Below are positions 44,985 through 53,789 of a DNA stretch of 64,000 nucleotides, piece by piece (position 1 is the first letter of the stretch; each line of letters begins with the position of its first letter). The stretch spans positions 62,001 through 126,000 of the forward strand of contig NZ_VUOC01000001.1 of the NCBI RefSeq assembly GCF_008386695.1, read 5' to 3'. The notes beneath the pieces were generated by a model. That model saw only the letters and a program-made list of their open reading frames with translations, was not told the DNA's origin and did not search any database. The position numbers and the translations under genes are program-made. This DNA comes from Chitinophaga agrisoli. Lineage in GTDB: Bacteria; Bacteroidota; Bacteroidia; Chitinophagales; Chitinophagaceae.

Positions 44985-45323
44985 TTATTTATAATGTGCC
45001 CTTACTTCCACTACCTTTTCCTGCTCATTTAATACCATCATCTCCGCAGACAGGCGGTTATTTACGCTTGTATAATACAATACCACTGATTGTACGCCTT
45101 CCAGCACCTGGTGCAGTTCAAAATGAAGGTCCGGGAATGCCTGCAGGCCCCTGGTAAAATAGGCTTTCAGCGCTTCCTTACCCTGTATACGCCCGGATGG
45201 GTCGTTATTAAGCTTTTGGATAAAGGGAGAATAGAAGATCACATCCTCCGCATAATGCGCCATAATGGCCTCCAGGTCATGGTTATTCCAGGCGTTCACC
45301 CACTCTTGTGCAAAGTTGTTCAT
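44985..45323 (-). CDS. SnoaL/NTF2-like fold protein
   Basis: 112 residues of the nuclear-transport-factor-2 fold: WVNAWNNHDLEAIMAHYAEDVIF at the N-terminus, GKEALKAYFTRGLQAFPDLHFE in the middle, and a terminal EVRAHY. Such proteins are small cytoplasmic cone-shaped enzymes or binding proteins, often isomerases, hydratases or unknowns. The substrate cannot be told. It is transcribed divergently from the MBL hydrolase gene 60 bp away. Confidence 0.87.
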   Translation of the reverse strand: MNNFAQEWVNAWNNHDLEAIMAHYAEDVIFYSPFIQKLNNDPSGRIQGKEALKAYFTRGLQAFPDLHFELHQVLEGVQSVVLYYTSVNNRLSAEMMVLNEQEKVVEVRAHYK

Positions 45324-45383
45324 ACCGTTTTACTTTAATACCAAGATAATGACGATGCCTTTAATTATTTGTAATTTTACAGG

Positions 45384-46130
45384 ATGGCACGTATTATACC
45401 TTTATCAGAGGGGAGCTTTACCGTAGATGCAACAAAAAGATTCATTCCCTTTGACACGTCAAAAGATACCATGCAGCAACGTAACCATGGATCGCTGCTG
45501 GTAGAGATCCAGCCTTTCCTGATAATTACAGACCGCGATTATATACTGCTGGACGCCGGCCTGGGTTTCCGCACCAGCGAAGGCGTGCTGCAGCTGCACC
45601 AGCACCTGATCGATAACGGGGTAAACCCCATGGAGATCACCAAAGTGCTGATGAGCCATCTCCATAAAGACCATTCCGGTGGTATCTCCAGCATAGACCC
45701 GGCAACCGGCAGCCGCCAGTTAAATTTCCCACAGGCCACCCATTATGTGAACGCGCAGGAAATGGCCTATGCCATTGAGCAGGATGGTAAATCTTACCAT
45801 GCAGAAGATGTAGCCCTGCTGCAGCAACGGGATAATGTGGTCTTTACGGAGGGTAACGGTGATATAGATGGGTATATTCACTATGAGCTCACCGGCGGGC
45901 ATTGCCCTTACCACCAGGTTTTCCTGATAGATGATGGGGAAGATAAAGTGTTCTTTGGCGGCGATGTGGCCCCCCAGATCTCACAGATGAAGAACCGGTT
46001 TATTGCCAAGTATGATTATGATGGCAAACGGAGCATGGAGCTCCGCCAGGAATTCCTGGAGCGTGGCACCAATGAAGGCTGGACGTTTCTCTATTACCAC
46101 GATACTAAATTCCCTTACGGGAAGTTCTAA
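45384..46130 (+). CDS. MBL-fold metallo-hydrolase
   Basis: 248 residues of the metallo-beta-lactamase superfamily. The metal motif is SHLHKDHSGG, with further ligands in HCPYHQVF and GGDVAP. An acidic YILLDAGLG strand precedes it. Fold members hydrolyse varied substrates such as lactones, thioesters and phosphodiesters, and the sequence gives no clear specificity. It stands alone between two oppositely oriented neighbours and ends 34 bp before rodA, which runs toward it. Confidence 0.88.
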   Translation: MARIIPLSEGSFTVDATKRFIPFDTSKDTMQQRNHGSLLVEIQPFLIITDRDYILLDAGLGFRTSEGVLQLHQHLIDNGVNPMEITKVLMSHLHKDHSGGISSIDPATGSRQLNFPQATHYVNAQEMAYAIEQDGKSYHAEDVALLQQRDNVVFTEGNGDIDGYIHYELTGGHCPYHQVFLIDDGEDKVFFGGDVAPQISQMKNRFIAKYDYDGKRSMELRQEFLERGTNEGWTFLYYHDTKFPYGKF

Positions 46131-46163
46131 TAATGGCTAAAACAAAAAAGGGTACTTTTTGCG

Positions 46164-47453
46164 CTATCTCAATACCATCTGCCGGTCCGCATCCAAACGG
46201 AGCATAATAAATATCAGCATGGTAAAGGTCATGAGCGAGGAACCGCCATAACTTACCAGCGGCAGGGGAATACCTATCACCGGCGCCAGACCTATGGTCA
46301 TGGCAATATTAATGGCCAGGTGGAAAAAGATGACGCTGGCCACGCCATATGCATATACGCGACTAAAGGTCGATCGCTGTCGTTCCGCTATAAAAATGAT
46401 CCGCAAGAGCAGGGCTACAAATATCCCCATGAAGATCAGGCTGCCAAAAAAGCCAAAGTCCTCCCCTATAGTGCAGAAAATGAAGTCTGTACTTTGTTCC
46501 GGCACAAAATCAAACCGGGTTTGGGTGCCTTTCAGGTACCCCTTTCCAAAGAACCCGCCGGAGCCAATGGCGATCATACTCTGCCGGGTATTATACGTGG
46601 CTTTGGGATCGTTCTCCTTACCCAGCATTACCTCAATACGCCTTACCTGGTAGTCTTTTAACACCTTGGTAAAGGCAAAAGGCACAATAAACATCACGAA
46701 AACGGAGCAGAAGGCCCAGACCCCCAGTATCAGCACCAGCCGGGAGCGGCTACGCTTGATCTCCCGCCGGCTAAAATAGATCACTGCCACCGTGACCACG
46801 GAAAATATGATAAACAGGATATTCTTATCCACCAGCAGGGCGCTCAATACCAGTATAATACCGGAAAAAGCCACTACCAGCAACACACCTGGCAGCCCCT
46901 CGCGGTACATGACCAGGAAAAAGGAGAAGTATACCAGCGCCAGGCCCGTTTCATCCTGCAGGATAATAATGGCACAAGGTATTAGCGCCAGGGCAGCTGC
47001 TATCAACCGGGAGCGCAGCTTATTAAAATCCGTTTCCAGCGAGGAGAGGTATTTAGCCAGGGCCAGATTGGTACATAGTTTCGTGAACTCCGCCGGCTGG
47101 AACCGGAAACCACCCAGCACCAGCCAGGAATGGGAGCCCTTTACATCCGTACCTATGGCCAGTACCAACAACAACAGTAATAACCCGAAGGCATACATCA
47201 GGTTGGCCATGGCGGTAAAGAACTTACTGTCCGTAAGCCATATGATGGTAGCCAGCACCAGCGATACCAGCAGCCATAATACCTGACGGGCATAGTTGGT
47301 ACTTTGGTGCATCACATTCTGCCAAATATTATCGCCTTCCCGGTATTCCGCGGCAAAAATGGATAACAGCCCTATCATTACCAGCGCCAGGTAAAGGCCC
47401 ATGATAGGCCAGTCAATCCCTTGTGTGAGCTTTATTTGCTGCCGGTCGTTCAT
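46164..47453 (-). CDS. rodA: SEDS peptidoglycan glycosyltransferase RodA
   Basis: 429 residues with about ten membrane helices. SEDS hallmarks include GGFRFQPAEFTKL, GSGGFFGKGYLKGTQ, FVPEQSTDFIFCTIGEDFGF and the C-terminal GIPLPLVSYGGSS. RodA polymerises glycan strands for side-wall elongation together with its partner PBP2. It is the last gene of the mre-mrd cluster and starts 5 bp after mrdA ends. Confidence 0.97.
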   Translation of the reverse strand: MNDRQQIKLTQGIDWPIMGLYLALVMIGLLSIFAAEYREGDNIWQNVMHQSTNYARQVLWLLVSLVLATIIWLTDSKFFTAMANLMYAFGLLLLLLVLAIGTDVKGSHSWLVLGGFRFQPAEFTKLCTNLALAKYLSSLETDFNKLRSRLIAAALALIPCAIIILQDETGLALVYFSFFLVMYREGLPGVLLVVAFSGIILVLSALLVDKNILFIIFSVVTVAVIYFSRREIKRSRSRLVLILGVWAFCSVFVMFIVPFAFTKVLKDYQVRRIEVMLGKENDPKATYNTRQSMIAIGSGGFFGKGYLKGTQTRFDFVPEQSTDFIFCTIGEDFGFFGSLIFMGIFVALLLRIIFIAERQRSTFSRVYAYGVASVIFFHLAINIAMTIGLAPVIGIPLPLVSYGGSSLMTFTMLIFIMLRLDADRQMVLR

Positions 47454-47458
47454 CTGGT

Positions 47459-49414
47459 TTAGTTATGGAAATAAACGTTGAGTATCTGGTCTGTTGTTAA
47501 TTTAGCCGTAGCGCCATTCAGTGAGTCCAGTTTGGATTTTTCCCGTATAACGGGGTCTATGGTCACATAGTCCAGCATGGTCTTCATCATGGGTTTCTTT
47601 TTTACGGAGATGGTATCATGCAGGTATTTCTCCATCATCATACCGGCAATAGGCGCCGCATAGGTACCACCATAACCGGAGTTTTCCACGATCACCGCAA
47701 TAGCGATCCTTGGATTGTCCCGGGGCGCAAAGGCCACAAAGAAGGCGTGGTTCTTCAATTTTACCAGCTCTCCGTTTATCCTGGCGTTGTTTTGCGCTGT
47801 ACCGGTCTTACCGCAAACGATCACCCCCTCTATCTGGGCATTACGGCCCGTACCGCTTTCCACCACATCTTCCATACCATATATAACGGATTTATAAACC
47901 GTATCCGTTACATGGGCTACCGTATGCTTTTCTCTATATTTCTTCAGCTGTTCTTCTTTATCGTTATCAATGGTCTGTACAAAATGCGGCAGGAAATAAG
48001 AGCCCCGGTTGGCGATAATACACATAGCATTGGCCATCTGCAGCGGCGTTACCGCTACGGCGCCCTGTCCCATACCTACGTACAGTTCAGAACAGGAGTT
48101 CCATTGACCATGATAATTCTTATTCATCATGTTGGTATCCGCTACGGTACCGCTGTACTCACCGGGAATATCCACTCCCAGGCGGTGGCCCAGACCAAAG
48201 GACCGCATGTACTCATACCAGCGCTGGTGCCCCTTTCTTACGCTGCCCCATTTACGGGAATCCACCTCCAGGCGGTACAGGTTCACAAAATAGGAGTTAC
48301 AGGAGTGGGAAATAGCCAGGCGCAGGTTGGCCGCATGGCCCGGTTCGCTGTGCTCACAGGCAATGGAACGTCCGCAGGCAGTATACGCGCCCCGGCAGGG
48401 ATAACCAAAGCTAGGAGTGATGATCCCCTCATCCAGGGCTACCAGGGCCGTAAGCGGCTTCATAGAGGAGCCCGGCGGGTAAGTACCCTGCATGGCGCGG
48501 TTAAACAGCGGCTTGGTAGTATCTACAAATAGTTTGCTGAAGTTACGGGTGCGGTAAGAGCCGGAAAGCAGGTTAGGGTCAAAAGTAGGGCTGCTCACCA
48601 TGGCCAGTATACCGCCGGTTTGCGGGTCAATGGCCACTACGCTACCTATTTTATTGCGCATGAGCCGCTCACCCAGCACCTGCAGGTCTATATCCAGGGA
48701 AAGGCGCAGGTTCTTACCGGCAATGGCGGCAGTATCAAATTCCCCCTTTTCATAGGGCCCCTGGGGGCGGTTCAGGTTGTCCTTTACCAGGTACTGTATA
48801 CCACGCTGCCCCACCAGCACATTCTCATAGGTCTTTTCCAGACCGGTCATTCCCAGGTAGTCGCCCATCTGGTAGTCTTTGTAAGCTGGCAATGCCAGTG
48901 TTTGCGGGGCAATTTCCCCAATATAGCCTAATATGTTAGCGGCGGCGGCGTAAGGATAGGAGCGGATCTGGCGCTGCATAAGCTCAAAGCCGGGCTGAAA
49001 CAGGTACATACTTTCCTGCAGGCGGCCAAAGATCTCCGGCGGCAGCAGGGGGCTGAATACAGACTGCCTTACGCGCCCGTTCTTTACGATGGCGTTTACG
49101 ATACGTTTACGGAATTCCACTTTATCTATCTGCAGTATCTGGCAGAGATAGTTGGTATCAATGTTCTTAACGCTGGCGGGGGTTACCACCAGGTCGTACA
49201 TTACTTCATTGCGCAGTACGCTGCGGCCATGCCGGTCGTAGATCATGCCCCGGCTGGGATACACGACCTTACGTAATACCGCATTGGCATCCGCCAGCTT
49301 GGAATACTTTTTTTCCACCACCTGCAAAAAGAACAACCTGGTAATGATGAGCAACACCATACCAAGAATGATCAATTGTATTACTCTTCTCCTGGGCTGA
49401 TTATAAACAGACAT
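47459..49414 (-). CDS. mrdA: Penicillin-binding protein 2
   Basis: 651 residues, the elongation-specific transpeptidase that crosslinks glycan made by RodA. One N-terminal membrane helix (LIILGMVLLIITRLFFLQ) precedes the dimerisation region (SRGMIYDRHGR). The transpeptidase motifs are YPPGSSMKP (active Ser), SHSCN and CGKTGTAQN. Length and layout are standard for PBP2. It lies between mreD and rodA with a 114-bp gap before it. Confidence 0.97.
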   Translation of the reverse strand: MSVYNQPRRRVIQLIILGMVLLIITRLFFLQVVEKKYSKLADANAVLRKVVYPSRGMIYDRHGRSVLRNEVMYDLVVTPASVKNIDTNYLCQILQIDKVEFRKRIVNAIVKNGRVRQSVFSPLLPPEIFGRLQESMYLFQPGFELMQRQIRSYPYAAAANILGYIGEIAPQTLALPAYKDYQMGDYLGMTGLEKTYENVLVGQRGIQYLVKDNLNRPQGPYEKGEFDTAAIAGKNLRLSLDIDLQVLGERLMRNKIGSVVAIDPQTGGILAMVSSPTFDPNLLSGSYRTRNFSKLFVDTTKPLFNRAMQGTYPPGSSMKPLTALVALDEGIITPSFGYPCRGAYTACGRSIACEHSEPGHAANLRLAISHSCNSYFVNLYRLEVDSRKWGSVRKGHQRWYEYMRSFGLGHRLGVDIPGEYSGTVADTNMMNKNYHGQWNSCSELYVGMGQGAVAVTPLQMANAMCIIANRGSYFLPHFVQTIDNDKEEQLKKYREKHTVAHVTDTVYKSVIYGMEDVVESGTGRNAQIEGVIVCGKTGTAQNNARINGELVKLKNHAFFVAFAPRDNPRIAIAVIVENSGYGGTYAAPIAGMMMEKYLHDTISVKKKPMMKTMLDYVTIDPVIREKSKLDSLNGATAKLTTDQILNVYFHN

Positions 49415-49528
49415 CTAACTAAAAGGTGAAAGTGCACAACGAAATTATATCAATTAATTACTTCTCTGTAATTACAGATTACAAATGATCGTTAAAGTAT
49501 TTCCCTGTGTGTAATGGCGGGCGCTTAA

Positions 49529-50038
49529 TTACTTCTTCGAGAAAAACAGTAACTCATACAAAACGATCAGCACCAGGCTGGCAATGGTAGAGCATACGAT
49601 CTTTAGCAGCAGGTAACCCAGATTGCCAAAACCAAATACCTCCAGCGTAAACAGGGCCAGGTGGTGCAGGAATACCAGAATGGATACGTAGATAAGGAAC
49701 TGCGATACCCCCATACTGATCATGGAAGGGGTTTTCATGTTCGTTTCAAAACCACCCTGGGGGGATAGGATGTTGATAATGAACGGACGCAGATAGGCCA
49801 TAAACACGCAGGCAAAGGCGTGTATGCCCATGGTGTTCATAAACATATCCAGGCTAAGGCCCATTAACAGCCCCAGTAACATTACCGCCGGACGGGGAAT
49901 ATTAAAGGGTAGCAGCAGGATGAACAACATGTAAAGCTCCAGGCTTACCAGCTGGTGCACCAGTATCTTGTTTAGCACAAATACCTGCAACAGCAGCAGC
50001 AGCACAAAACGGATGATATTGCGTAACAGTATGCTCAT
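49529..50038 (-). CDS. mreD: Rod shape-determining protein MreD
   Basis: 169 residues with four or five membrane helices (FVLLLLLQVFVL; LLGLLMGLSLDMFMNTMGIHAFA). The GLSLD-type stretch is typical of MreD. It is an inner-membrane part of the elongasome. The start codon overlaps the mreC stop as ATGA, so translation is coupled. Confidence 0.9.
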   Translation of the reverse strand: MSILLRNIIRFVLLLLLQVFVLNKILVHQLVSLELYMLFILLLPFNIPRPAVMLLGLLMGLSLDMFMNTMGIHAFACVFMAYLRPFIINILSPQGGFETNMKTPSMISMGVSQFLIYVSILVFLHHLALFTLEVFGFGNLGYLLLKIVCSTIASLVLIVLYELLFFSKK

Positions 50039-50937
50039 TTGATCAGATGGTAAGTTGAATCCTCCAATTGTTGTTGTTCGTCCTTGAGCAGGTTATCTAT
50101 CACATACACATATTGCAGGTTATAGAAGTTGGTGGCCAGTTTTACACGGATGGTATAGGAAGTGCTGGACTTATCTCCCCCGGAGAAGCTATCTATGAAG
50201 CCTACGGGTATGTTTTCCGGGAACAGGGCAGAGAAGCCGCTGGTGATAACAGTATCGCCTTTCTGCAGCCTTACGCTCCTGGGAATATCTTTCATAATGG
50301 CATAACCAGGGTCTGCTCCATCCCAATATACGGTACCAATCTCCTTACCTTTTATAAGCCGGGCGCTCACCCCAAAATTGCTGGAGGCAGCGCCGGAGCT
50401 CTTGGCCAGTAGGGATAATACCACCGCATAGTTATCGCTTACGCTGCGCACCATGCCTACCACCCCGCTGGGCCCTATTACGCCCATATTAGGACGTATA
50501 CCCTGCAGGCTGCCGCGGTGGATGGTGATATAGTTCACCGCCCGGTTCACGGAGTTATTGATCACCTTACCCTCACGGTACAGGTAACGGCGCATTTCCG
50601 TACCAATTATCCGGTGGGCGGTATCATTACTGTACTGGCGGATGGTGTCTGTTTTGATGATATTGCTGGTGATCATGCTGTCAAAGCTGGAGTGCAGCAG
50701 GTTATGCAGGCGCGCATTCTCTTTAACCAGGCTATCGTTGGTGGCTTTTAAATGGAAATAGTATTGTACGTTGTTATAGCGGTCATACAGTTTCCCGCTT
50801 ACGTTGTTGGCAGAATTGAGGTAGGCGGTCTTCTGGAAATTATTATTGCGGAATACCAGCACAATACAAATCACTTCCAGCAGCAGAAATAAGAAAAAGT
50901 TGAAATATCGCCTTAAGAAAATGATTAGATTTCGCAC
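50035..50937 (-). CDS. mreC: Rod shape-determining protein MreC
   Basis: 300 residues. An N-terminal membrane helix (FFLFLLLEVICIVLVF) is followed by a coiled coil (NVQYYFHLKATNDSLVKENARL) and the beta-rich periplasmic domain with GIRPNMGVIGPSGVVG and GDTVITSGFSALFPENIPVG. MreC links the cytoplasmic MreB filaments to the wall enzymes PBP2 and RodA. It lies 102 bp downstream of mreB, with a stable hairpin between the two. Confidence 0.95.
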   Translation of the reverse strand: MRNLIIFLRRYFNFFLFLLLEVICIVLVFRNNNFQKTAYLNSANNVSGKLYDRYNNVQYYFHLKATNDSLVKENARLHNLLHSSFDSMITSNIIKTDTIRQYSNDTAHRIIGTEMRRYLYREGKVINNSVNRAVNYITIHRGSLQGIRPNMGVIGPSGVVGMVRSVSDNYAVVLSLLAKSSGAASSNFGVSARLIKGKEIGTVYWDGADPGYAIMKDIPRSVRLQKGDTVITSGFSALFPENIPVGFIDSFSGGDKSSTSYTIRVKLATNFYNLQYVYVIDNLLKDEQQQLEDSTYHLIK

Positions 50938-50976
50938 CTTATAAAGTTTTCCAGATTCGGGCGGTTATTTTATGGG

Positions 50977-51030
50977 AAAAGTGAAAGGTGAAGAGTGTTT
51001 CTACTATTTCACTATTCACCTTTCACTTTT
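50977..51030 (-). terminator. Long hairpin between mreB and mreC
   Basis: Perfect 16-bp arms (50977-50992 and 51015-51030, core GTGAAAGGTG) flank a 22-nt loop. On the mreB transcript a run AAAA/TTTT closes the stem. It may reduce read-through so that MreB is made in excess over MreC and MreD. A related AAAAGGTGAAAGTG lies at 49420, so it may also be a repeat element. Confidence 0.6.
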
Positions 51031-51039
51031 CGTAAAGAG

Positions 51040-52062
51040 TTATTGCATCAGGAACGGATATTTACCCACATGCTTCAATGCGATGCCCGTACCTCTTACC
51101 ACGGCGCGCAGCGGATCGTCTGCTACATGCACCGGTAATTTGATCTTCTGGGCCAGCCGTTTGTCCAGTCCGCGCAGTAATGCGCCACCGCCGGTAAGGT
51201 ATAAACCCCTGCGGTAAATATCTGCTGCCAGCTCCGGAGGCGTAGTTTCCAGCGCCTTCAGGATGGCTTCTTCTATCTTAAAGATCGATTTATCCAGCGC
51301 TTCCGCAATTTCCTGGTAAGATACCATGATCTGCTTGGGAATACCGGTTACCAGGTCACGCCCATTTACAGGTACGTCATCCGGCGGATTGTCCAGCTCC
51401 TTCAGGGCAGATCCGATCTGGATCTTGATCTGCTCTGCGGTACGCTCGCCAATCAGCAGGCTATGGTAACGGCGTAAAGCCTCCATGATGTCTGCGGTGA
51501 ATTCATCGCCCGCTATACGTATACTCTGGTCGCACACAATACCGGCCAGCGCTATTACGGAGATACCAGTGGTACCACCGCCTATGTCAATGATCATGTT
51601 ACCCACAGGCTCTTCCACATCAATGCCAATACCCAGCGCCGCCGCCATCGGTTCGTGTATCAGGAACACTTCTTTGGCGCCTGCCTGCTCGGCAGAGTCG
51701 CGTACGGCGCGCTTTTCCACTTCCGTGATACTGGAAGGGATGCAGATAACCATACGCCAGCTGGGAGAAAACAATGGTTTTTTGGGATAAACCAACTTAA
51801 TCATTTCACGAAGCATTCCTTCTGCCGCATTAAAGTCTGCTATTACACCATCTCTCAGGGGTCGTATGGTACGCAGGTACTCATGCGTTTTTTCGTGCAT
51901 CATCATGGCCTTTTTACCTACCGCCACGATCTTGCCGCTTGCTCGTTCAATTGCTACAATGGAAGGTTCATCCACCACTACCTGGTCATTGTGTATGATC
52001 AGCGTATTCGCTGTGCCTAGGTCTATCGCTATTTCCTGCGTTAAAAAATTAAAAAATCCCAT
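51040..52062 (-). CDS. mreB: Rod shape-determining protein MreB
   Basis: 340 residues, the bacterial actin homologue that guides wall growth from the inner face of the membrane. The N-terminal amphipathic MGFFNFLTQEIAIDLGTANT combines membrane binding and the phosphate-1 loop. Other ATPase motifs are IDIGGGTTGISVIA and LTGGGALLRGLD. It is the first gene of the mreBCD-mrdA-rodA block and has a separate 250-bp upstream region from purD. Confidence 0.98.
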   Translation of the reverse strand: MGFFNFLTQEIAIDLGTANTLIIHNDQVVVDEPSIVAIERASGKIVAVGKKAMMMHEKTHEYLRTIRPLRDGVIADFNAAEGMLREMIKLVYPKKPLFSPSWRMVICIPSSITEVEKRAVRDSAEQAGAKEVFLIHEPMAAALGIGIDVEEPVGNMIIDIGGGTTGISVIALAGIVCDQSIRIAGDEFTADIMEALRRYHSLLIGERTAEQIKIQIGSALKELDNPPDDVPVNGRDLVTGIPKQIMVSYQEIAEALDKSIFKIEEAILKALETTPPELAADIYRRGLYLTGGGALLRGLDKRLAQKIKLPVHVADDPLRAVVRGTGIALKHVGKYPFLMQ

Positions 52063-52312
52063 TGTTTGATACGGTCAAAAATTGAATGCAAAAATGAATA
52101 ATTCCAACGAATATACGATGCAAAAATTGGATGTTCCAGCAATATACACTTAAATATTAAAAAATCTTATTTATTGTAAGATGTAGTGCTAAAGATATGT
52201 TCCAATGCCTGAACCGCTTAAACGTTGCTACCTGTAAAAAATTGTCTGACTCTTTAAAAATCAATCGGCTACAGCCTTTCTATCGTATCCTTATATGACG
52301 CTGAATGTATCT

Positions 52313-53590
52313 CTAAACAAACTCGAACCCTATATCCTTACGGTAATATTTTCCTTCAAATTGGATGGCAGCGGCCGTTTCCCTTGACTGGGCCAGCGCT
52401 TCCTGCAGGCTGTTGGCCAGCGTGGTAATGGTCAAAACCCGGCCGCCATTGGTCAGCAGCTGCCCGTTACGCTCGCGGGTGCCTGCCTGGAATACCAGCT
52501 GGTGGGGTTGTTGTGCCGGCAGCTGGCTAATGGCCTTTCCTTTCTCATAGTCTTCCGGGTAGCCTTTAGACACCAGCATTACCGTAGCGGCTGCACGGCT
52601 GTCTTCCTGTATGGTCTGCGCAGCCAGGTTGCCTTCTTTTACGGCGTTAAACAGCGCTACCAGGTCGTTCTGCAGCCTGGGCATCACCACCTCTGTTTCA
52701 GGGTCGCCCATACGGCAGTTATACTCTATCACAAAGGGATCGCCGTTTACGTTAATGAGGCCAAAGAAAATGAAACCATGGTATACGATGCCCTCGCTGG
52801 CCAAACCGGCTACAGTAGGCTTTATTACCTGGGTTTCTACCTTTTGCATAAACGCCGCATCGGCAAAAGGAACGGGCGATACTGCCCCCATACCGCCGGT
52901 GTTTAAACCGGTATCTCCTTCTCCTATGCGTTTATAGTCTTTTGCCGTTGGTAACAGCTGGTAGGAATGTCCGTCTGTGATCACGAATACAGAGAGCTCT
53001 ATACCCGTCAGGAACTCCTCTACCACTACCTTTTTGCTGGCGTCGCCAAACTTGGCGGCTTTTATCATCTGCGTGAACTCTGCCACGGCGGCGTCCCGGG
53101 AATCCAGGATCACTACGCCTTTGCCGGCGGCCAGCCCGTCTGCCTTCAATACGATGGGCAGGGAATGCTGCTGCAGGTAGGCTACGCCCTCTTCGTAATT
53201 GGCTTCGCTAAACTCACGGTAGGCGGCAGTGGGGATATTATGCCGCTGCATGAACTGTTTGGCAAAGGCCTTGCTGCCCTCCAGCTGGGCGCCTGTTTGG
53301 GAAGGGCCCATTACCGGTATATGCTGCAAAGCGGCGTCGTTCCTGAAATAATCGTAAATACCTTTTACCAGCGGATCTTCGGAACCGGGCACCACCATAT
53401 CTATCTGCTGCTCCAGGCAAAACGCCCTGATCTGCTCCAGCGCGGTAACGGCCATATCTACATTGCTGCCGTACTGGGCAGTACCGGCATTACCCGGCGC
53501 TATGAACAGCTGTGAACATAACGGGCTCTGTGATATTTTCCAGGCCAGCGCATGTTCCCGGCCTCCGCTACCTAAAAGTAATATCTTCAT
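52313..53590 (-). CDS. purD: Phosphoribosylamine-glycine ligase
   Basis: 425 residues, the second step of purine synthesis, using ATP, glycine and phosphoribosylamine. The N-terminal LLLGSGGREHALAWK is the PurD signature, and the ATP-grasp domain includes LKADGLAAGKGVVI and EYNCRMGDPETEVVMPRL. I start at MKILLLGS; the longer upstream reading adds 23 unrelated residues. It lies 250 bp upstream of mreB and appears to be a separate unit. Confidence 0.97.
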   Translation of the reverse strand: MKILLLGSGGREHALAWKISQSPLCSQLFIAPGNAGTAQYGSNVDMAVTALEQIRAFCLEQQIDMVVPGSEDPLVKGIYDYFRNDAALQHIPVMGPSQTGAQLEGSKAFAKQFMQRHNIPTAAYREFSEANYEEGVAYLQQHSLPIVLKADGLAAGKGVVILDSRDAAVAEFTQMIKAAKFGDASKKVVVEEFLTGIELSVFVITDGHSYQLLPTAKDYKRIGEGDTGLNTGGMGAVSPVPFADAAFMQKVETQVIKPTVAGLASEGIVYHGFIFFGLINVNGDPFVIEYNCRMGDPETEVVMPRLQNDLVALFNAVKEGNLAAQTIQEDSRAAATVMLVSKGYPEDYEKGKAISQLPAQQPHQLVFQAGTRERNGQLLTNGGRVLTITTLANSLQEALAQSRETAAAIQFEGKYYRKDIGFEFV

Positions 53591-53789
53591 ATAGTGTCTG
53601 GTTGCCCTGTTTGCCGGCGGCATAAAACCGGCAGACGGAACAGGTGTCCGATTTAGCAAAATTTTTGCAAAGAAAAGTCAAAAAATAACCAAACACACCA
53701 TTTTTTTATGCAGATACCTGAATTTCTTTATCTTGCCGCTTTACAATTCCTTAAAACTAACTAACAACAAGACCAAAACCTGACCATTT

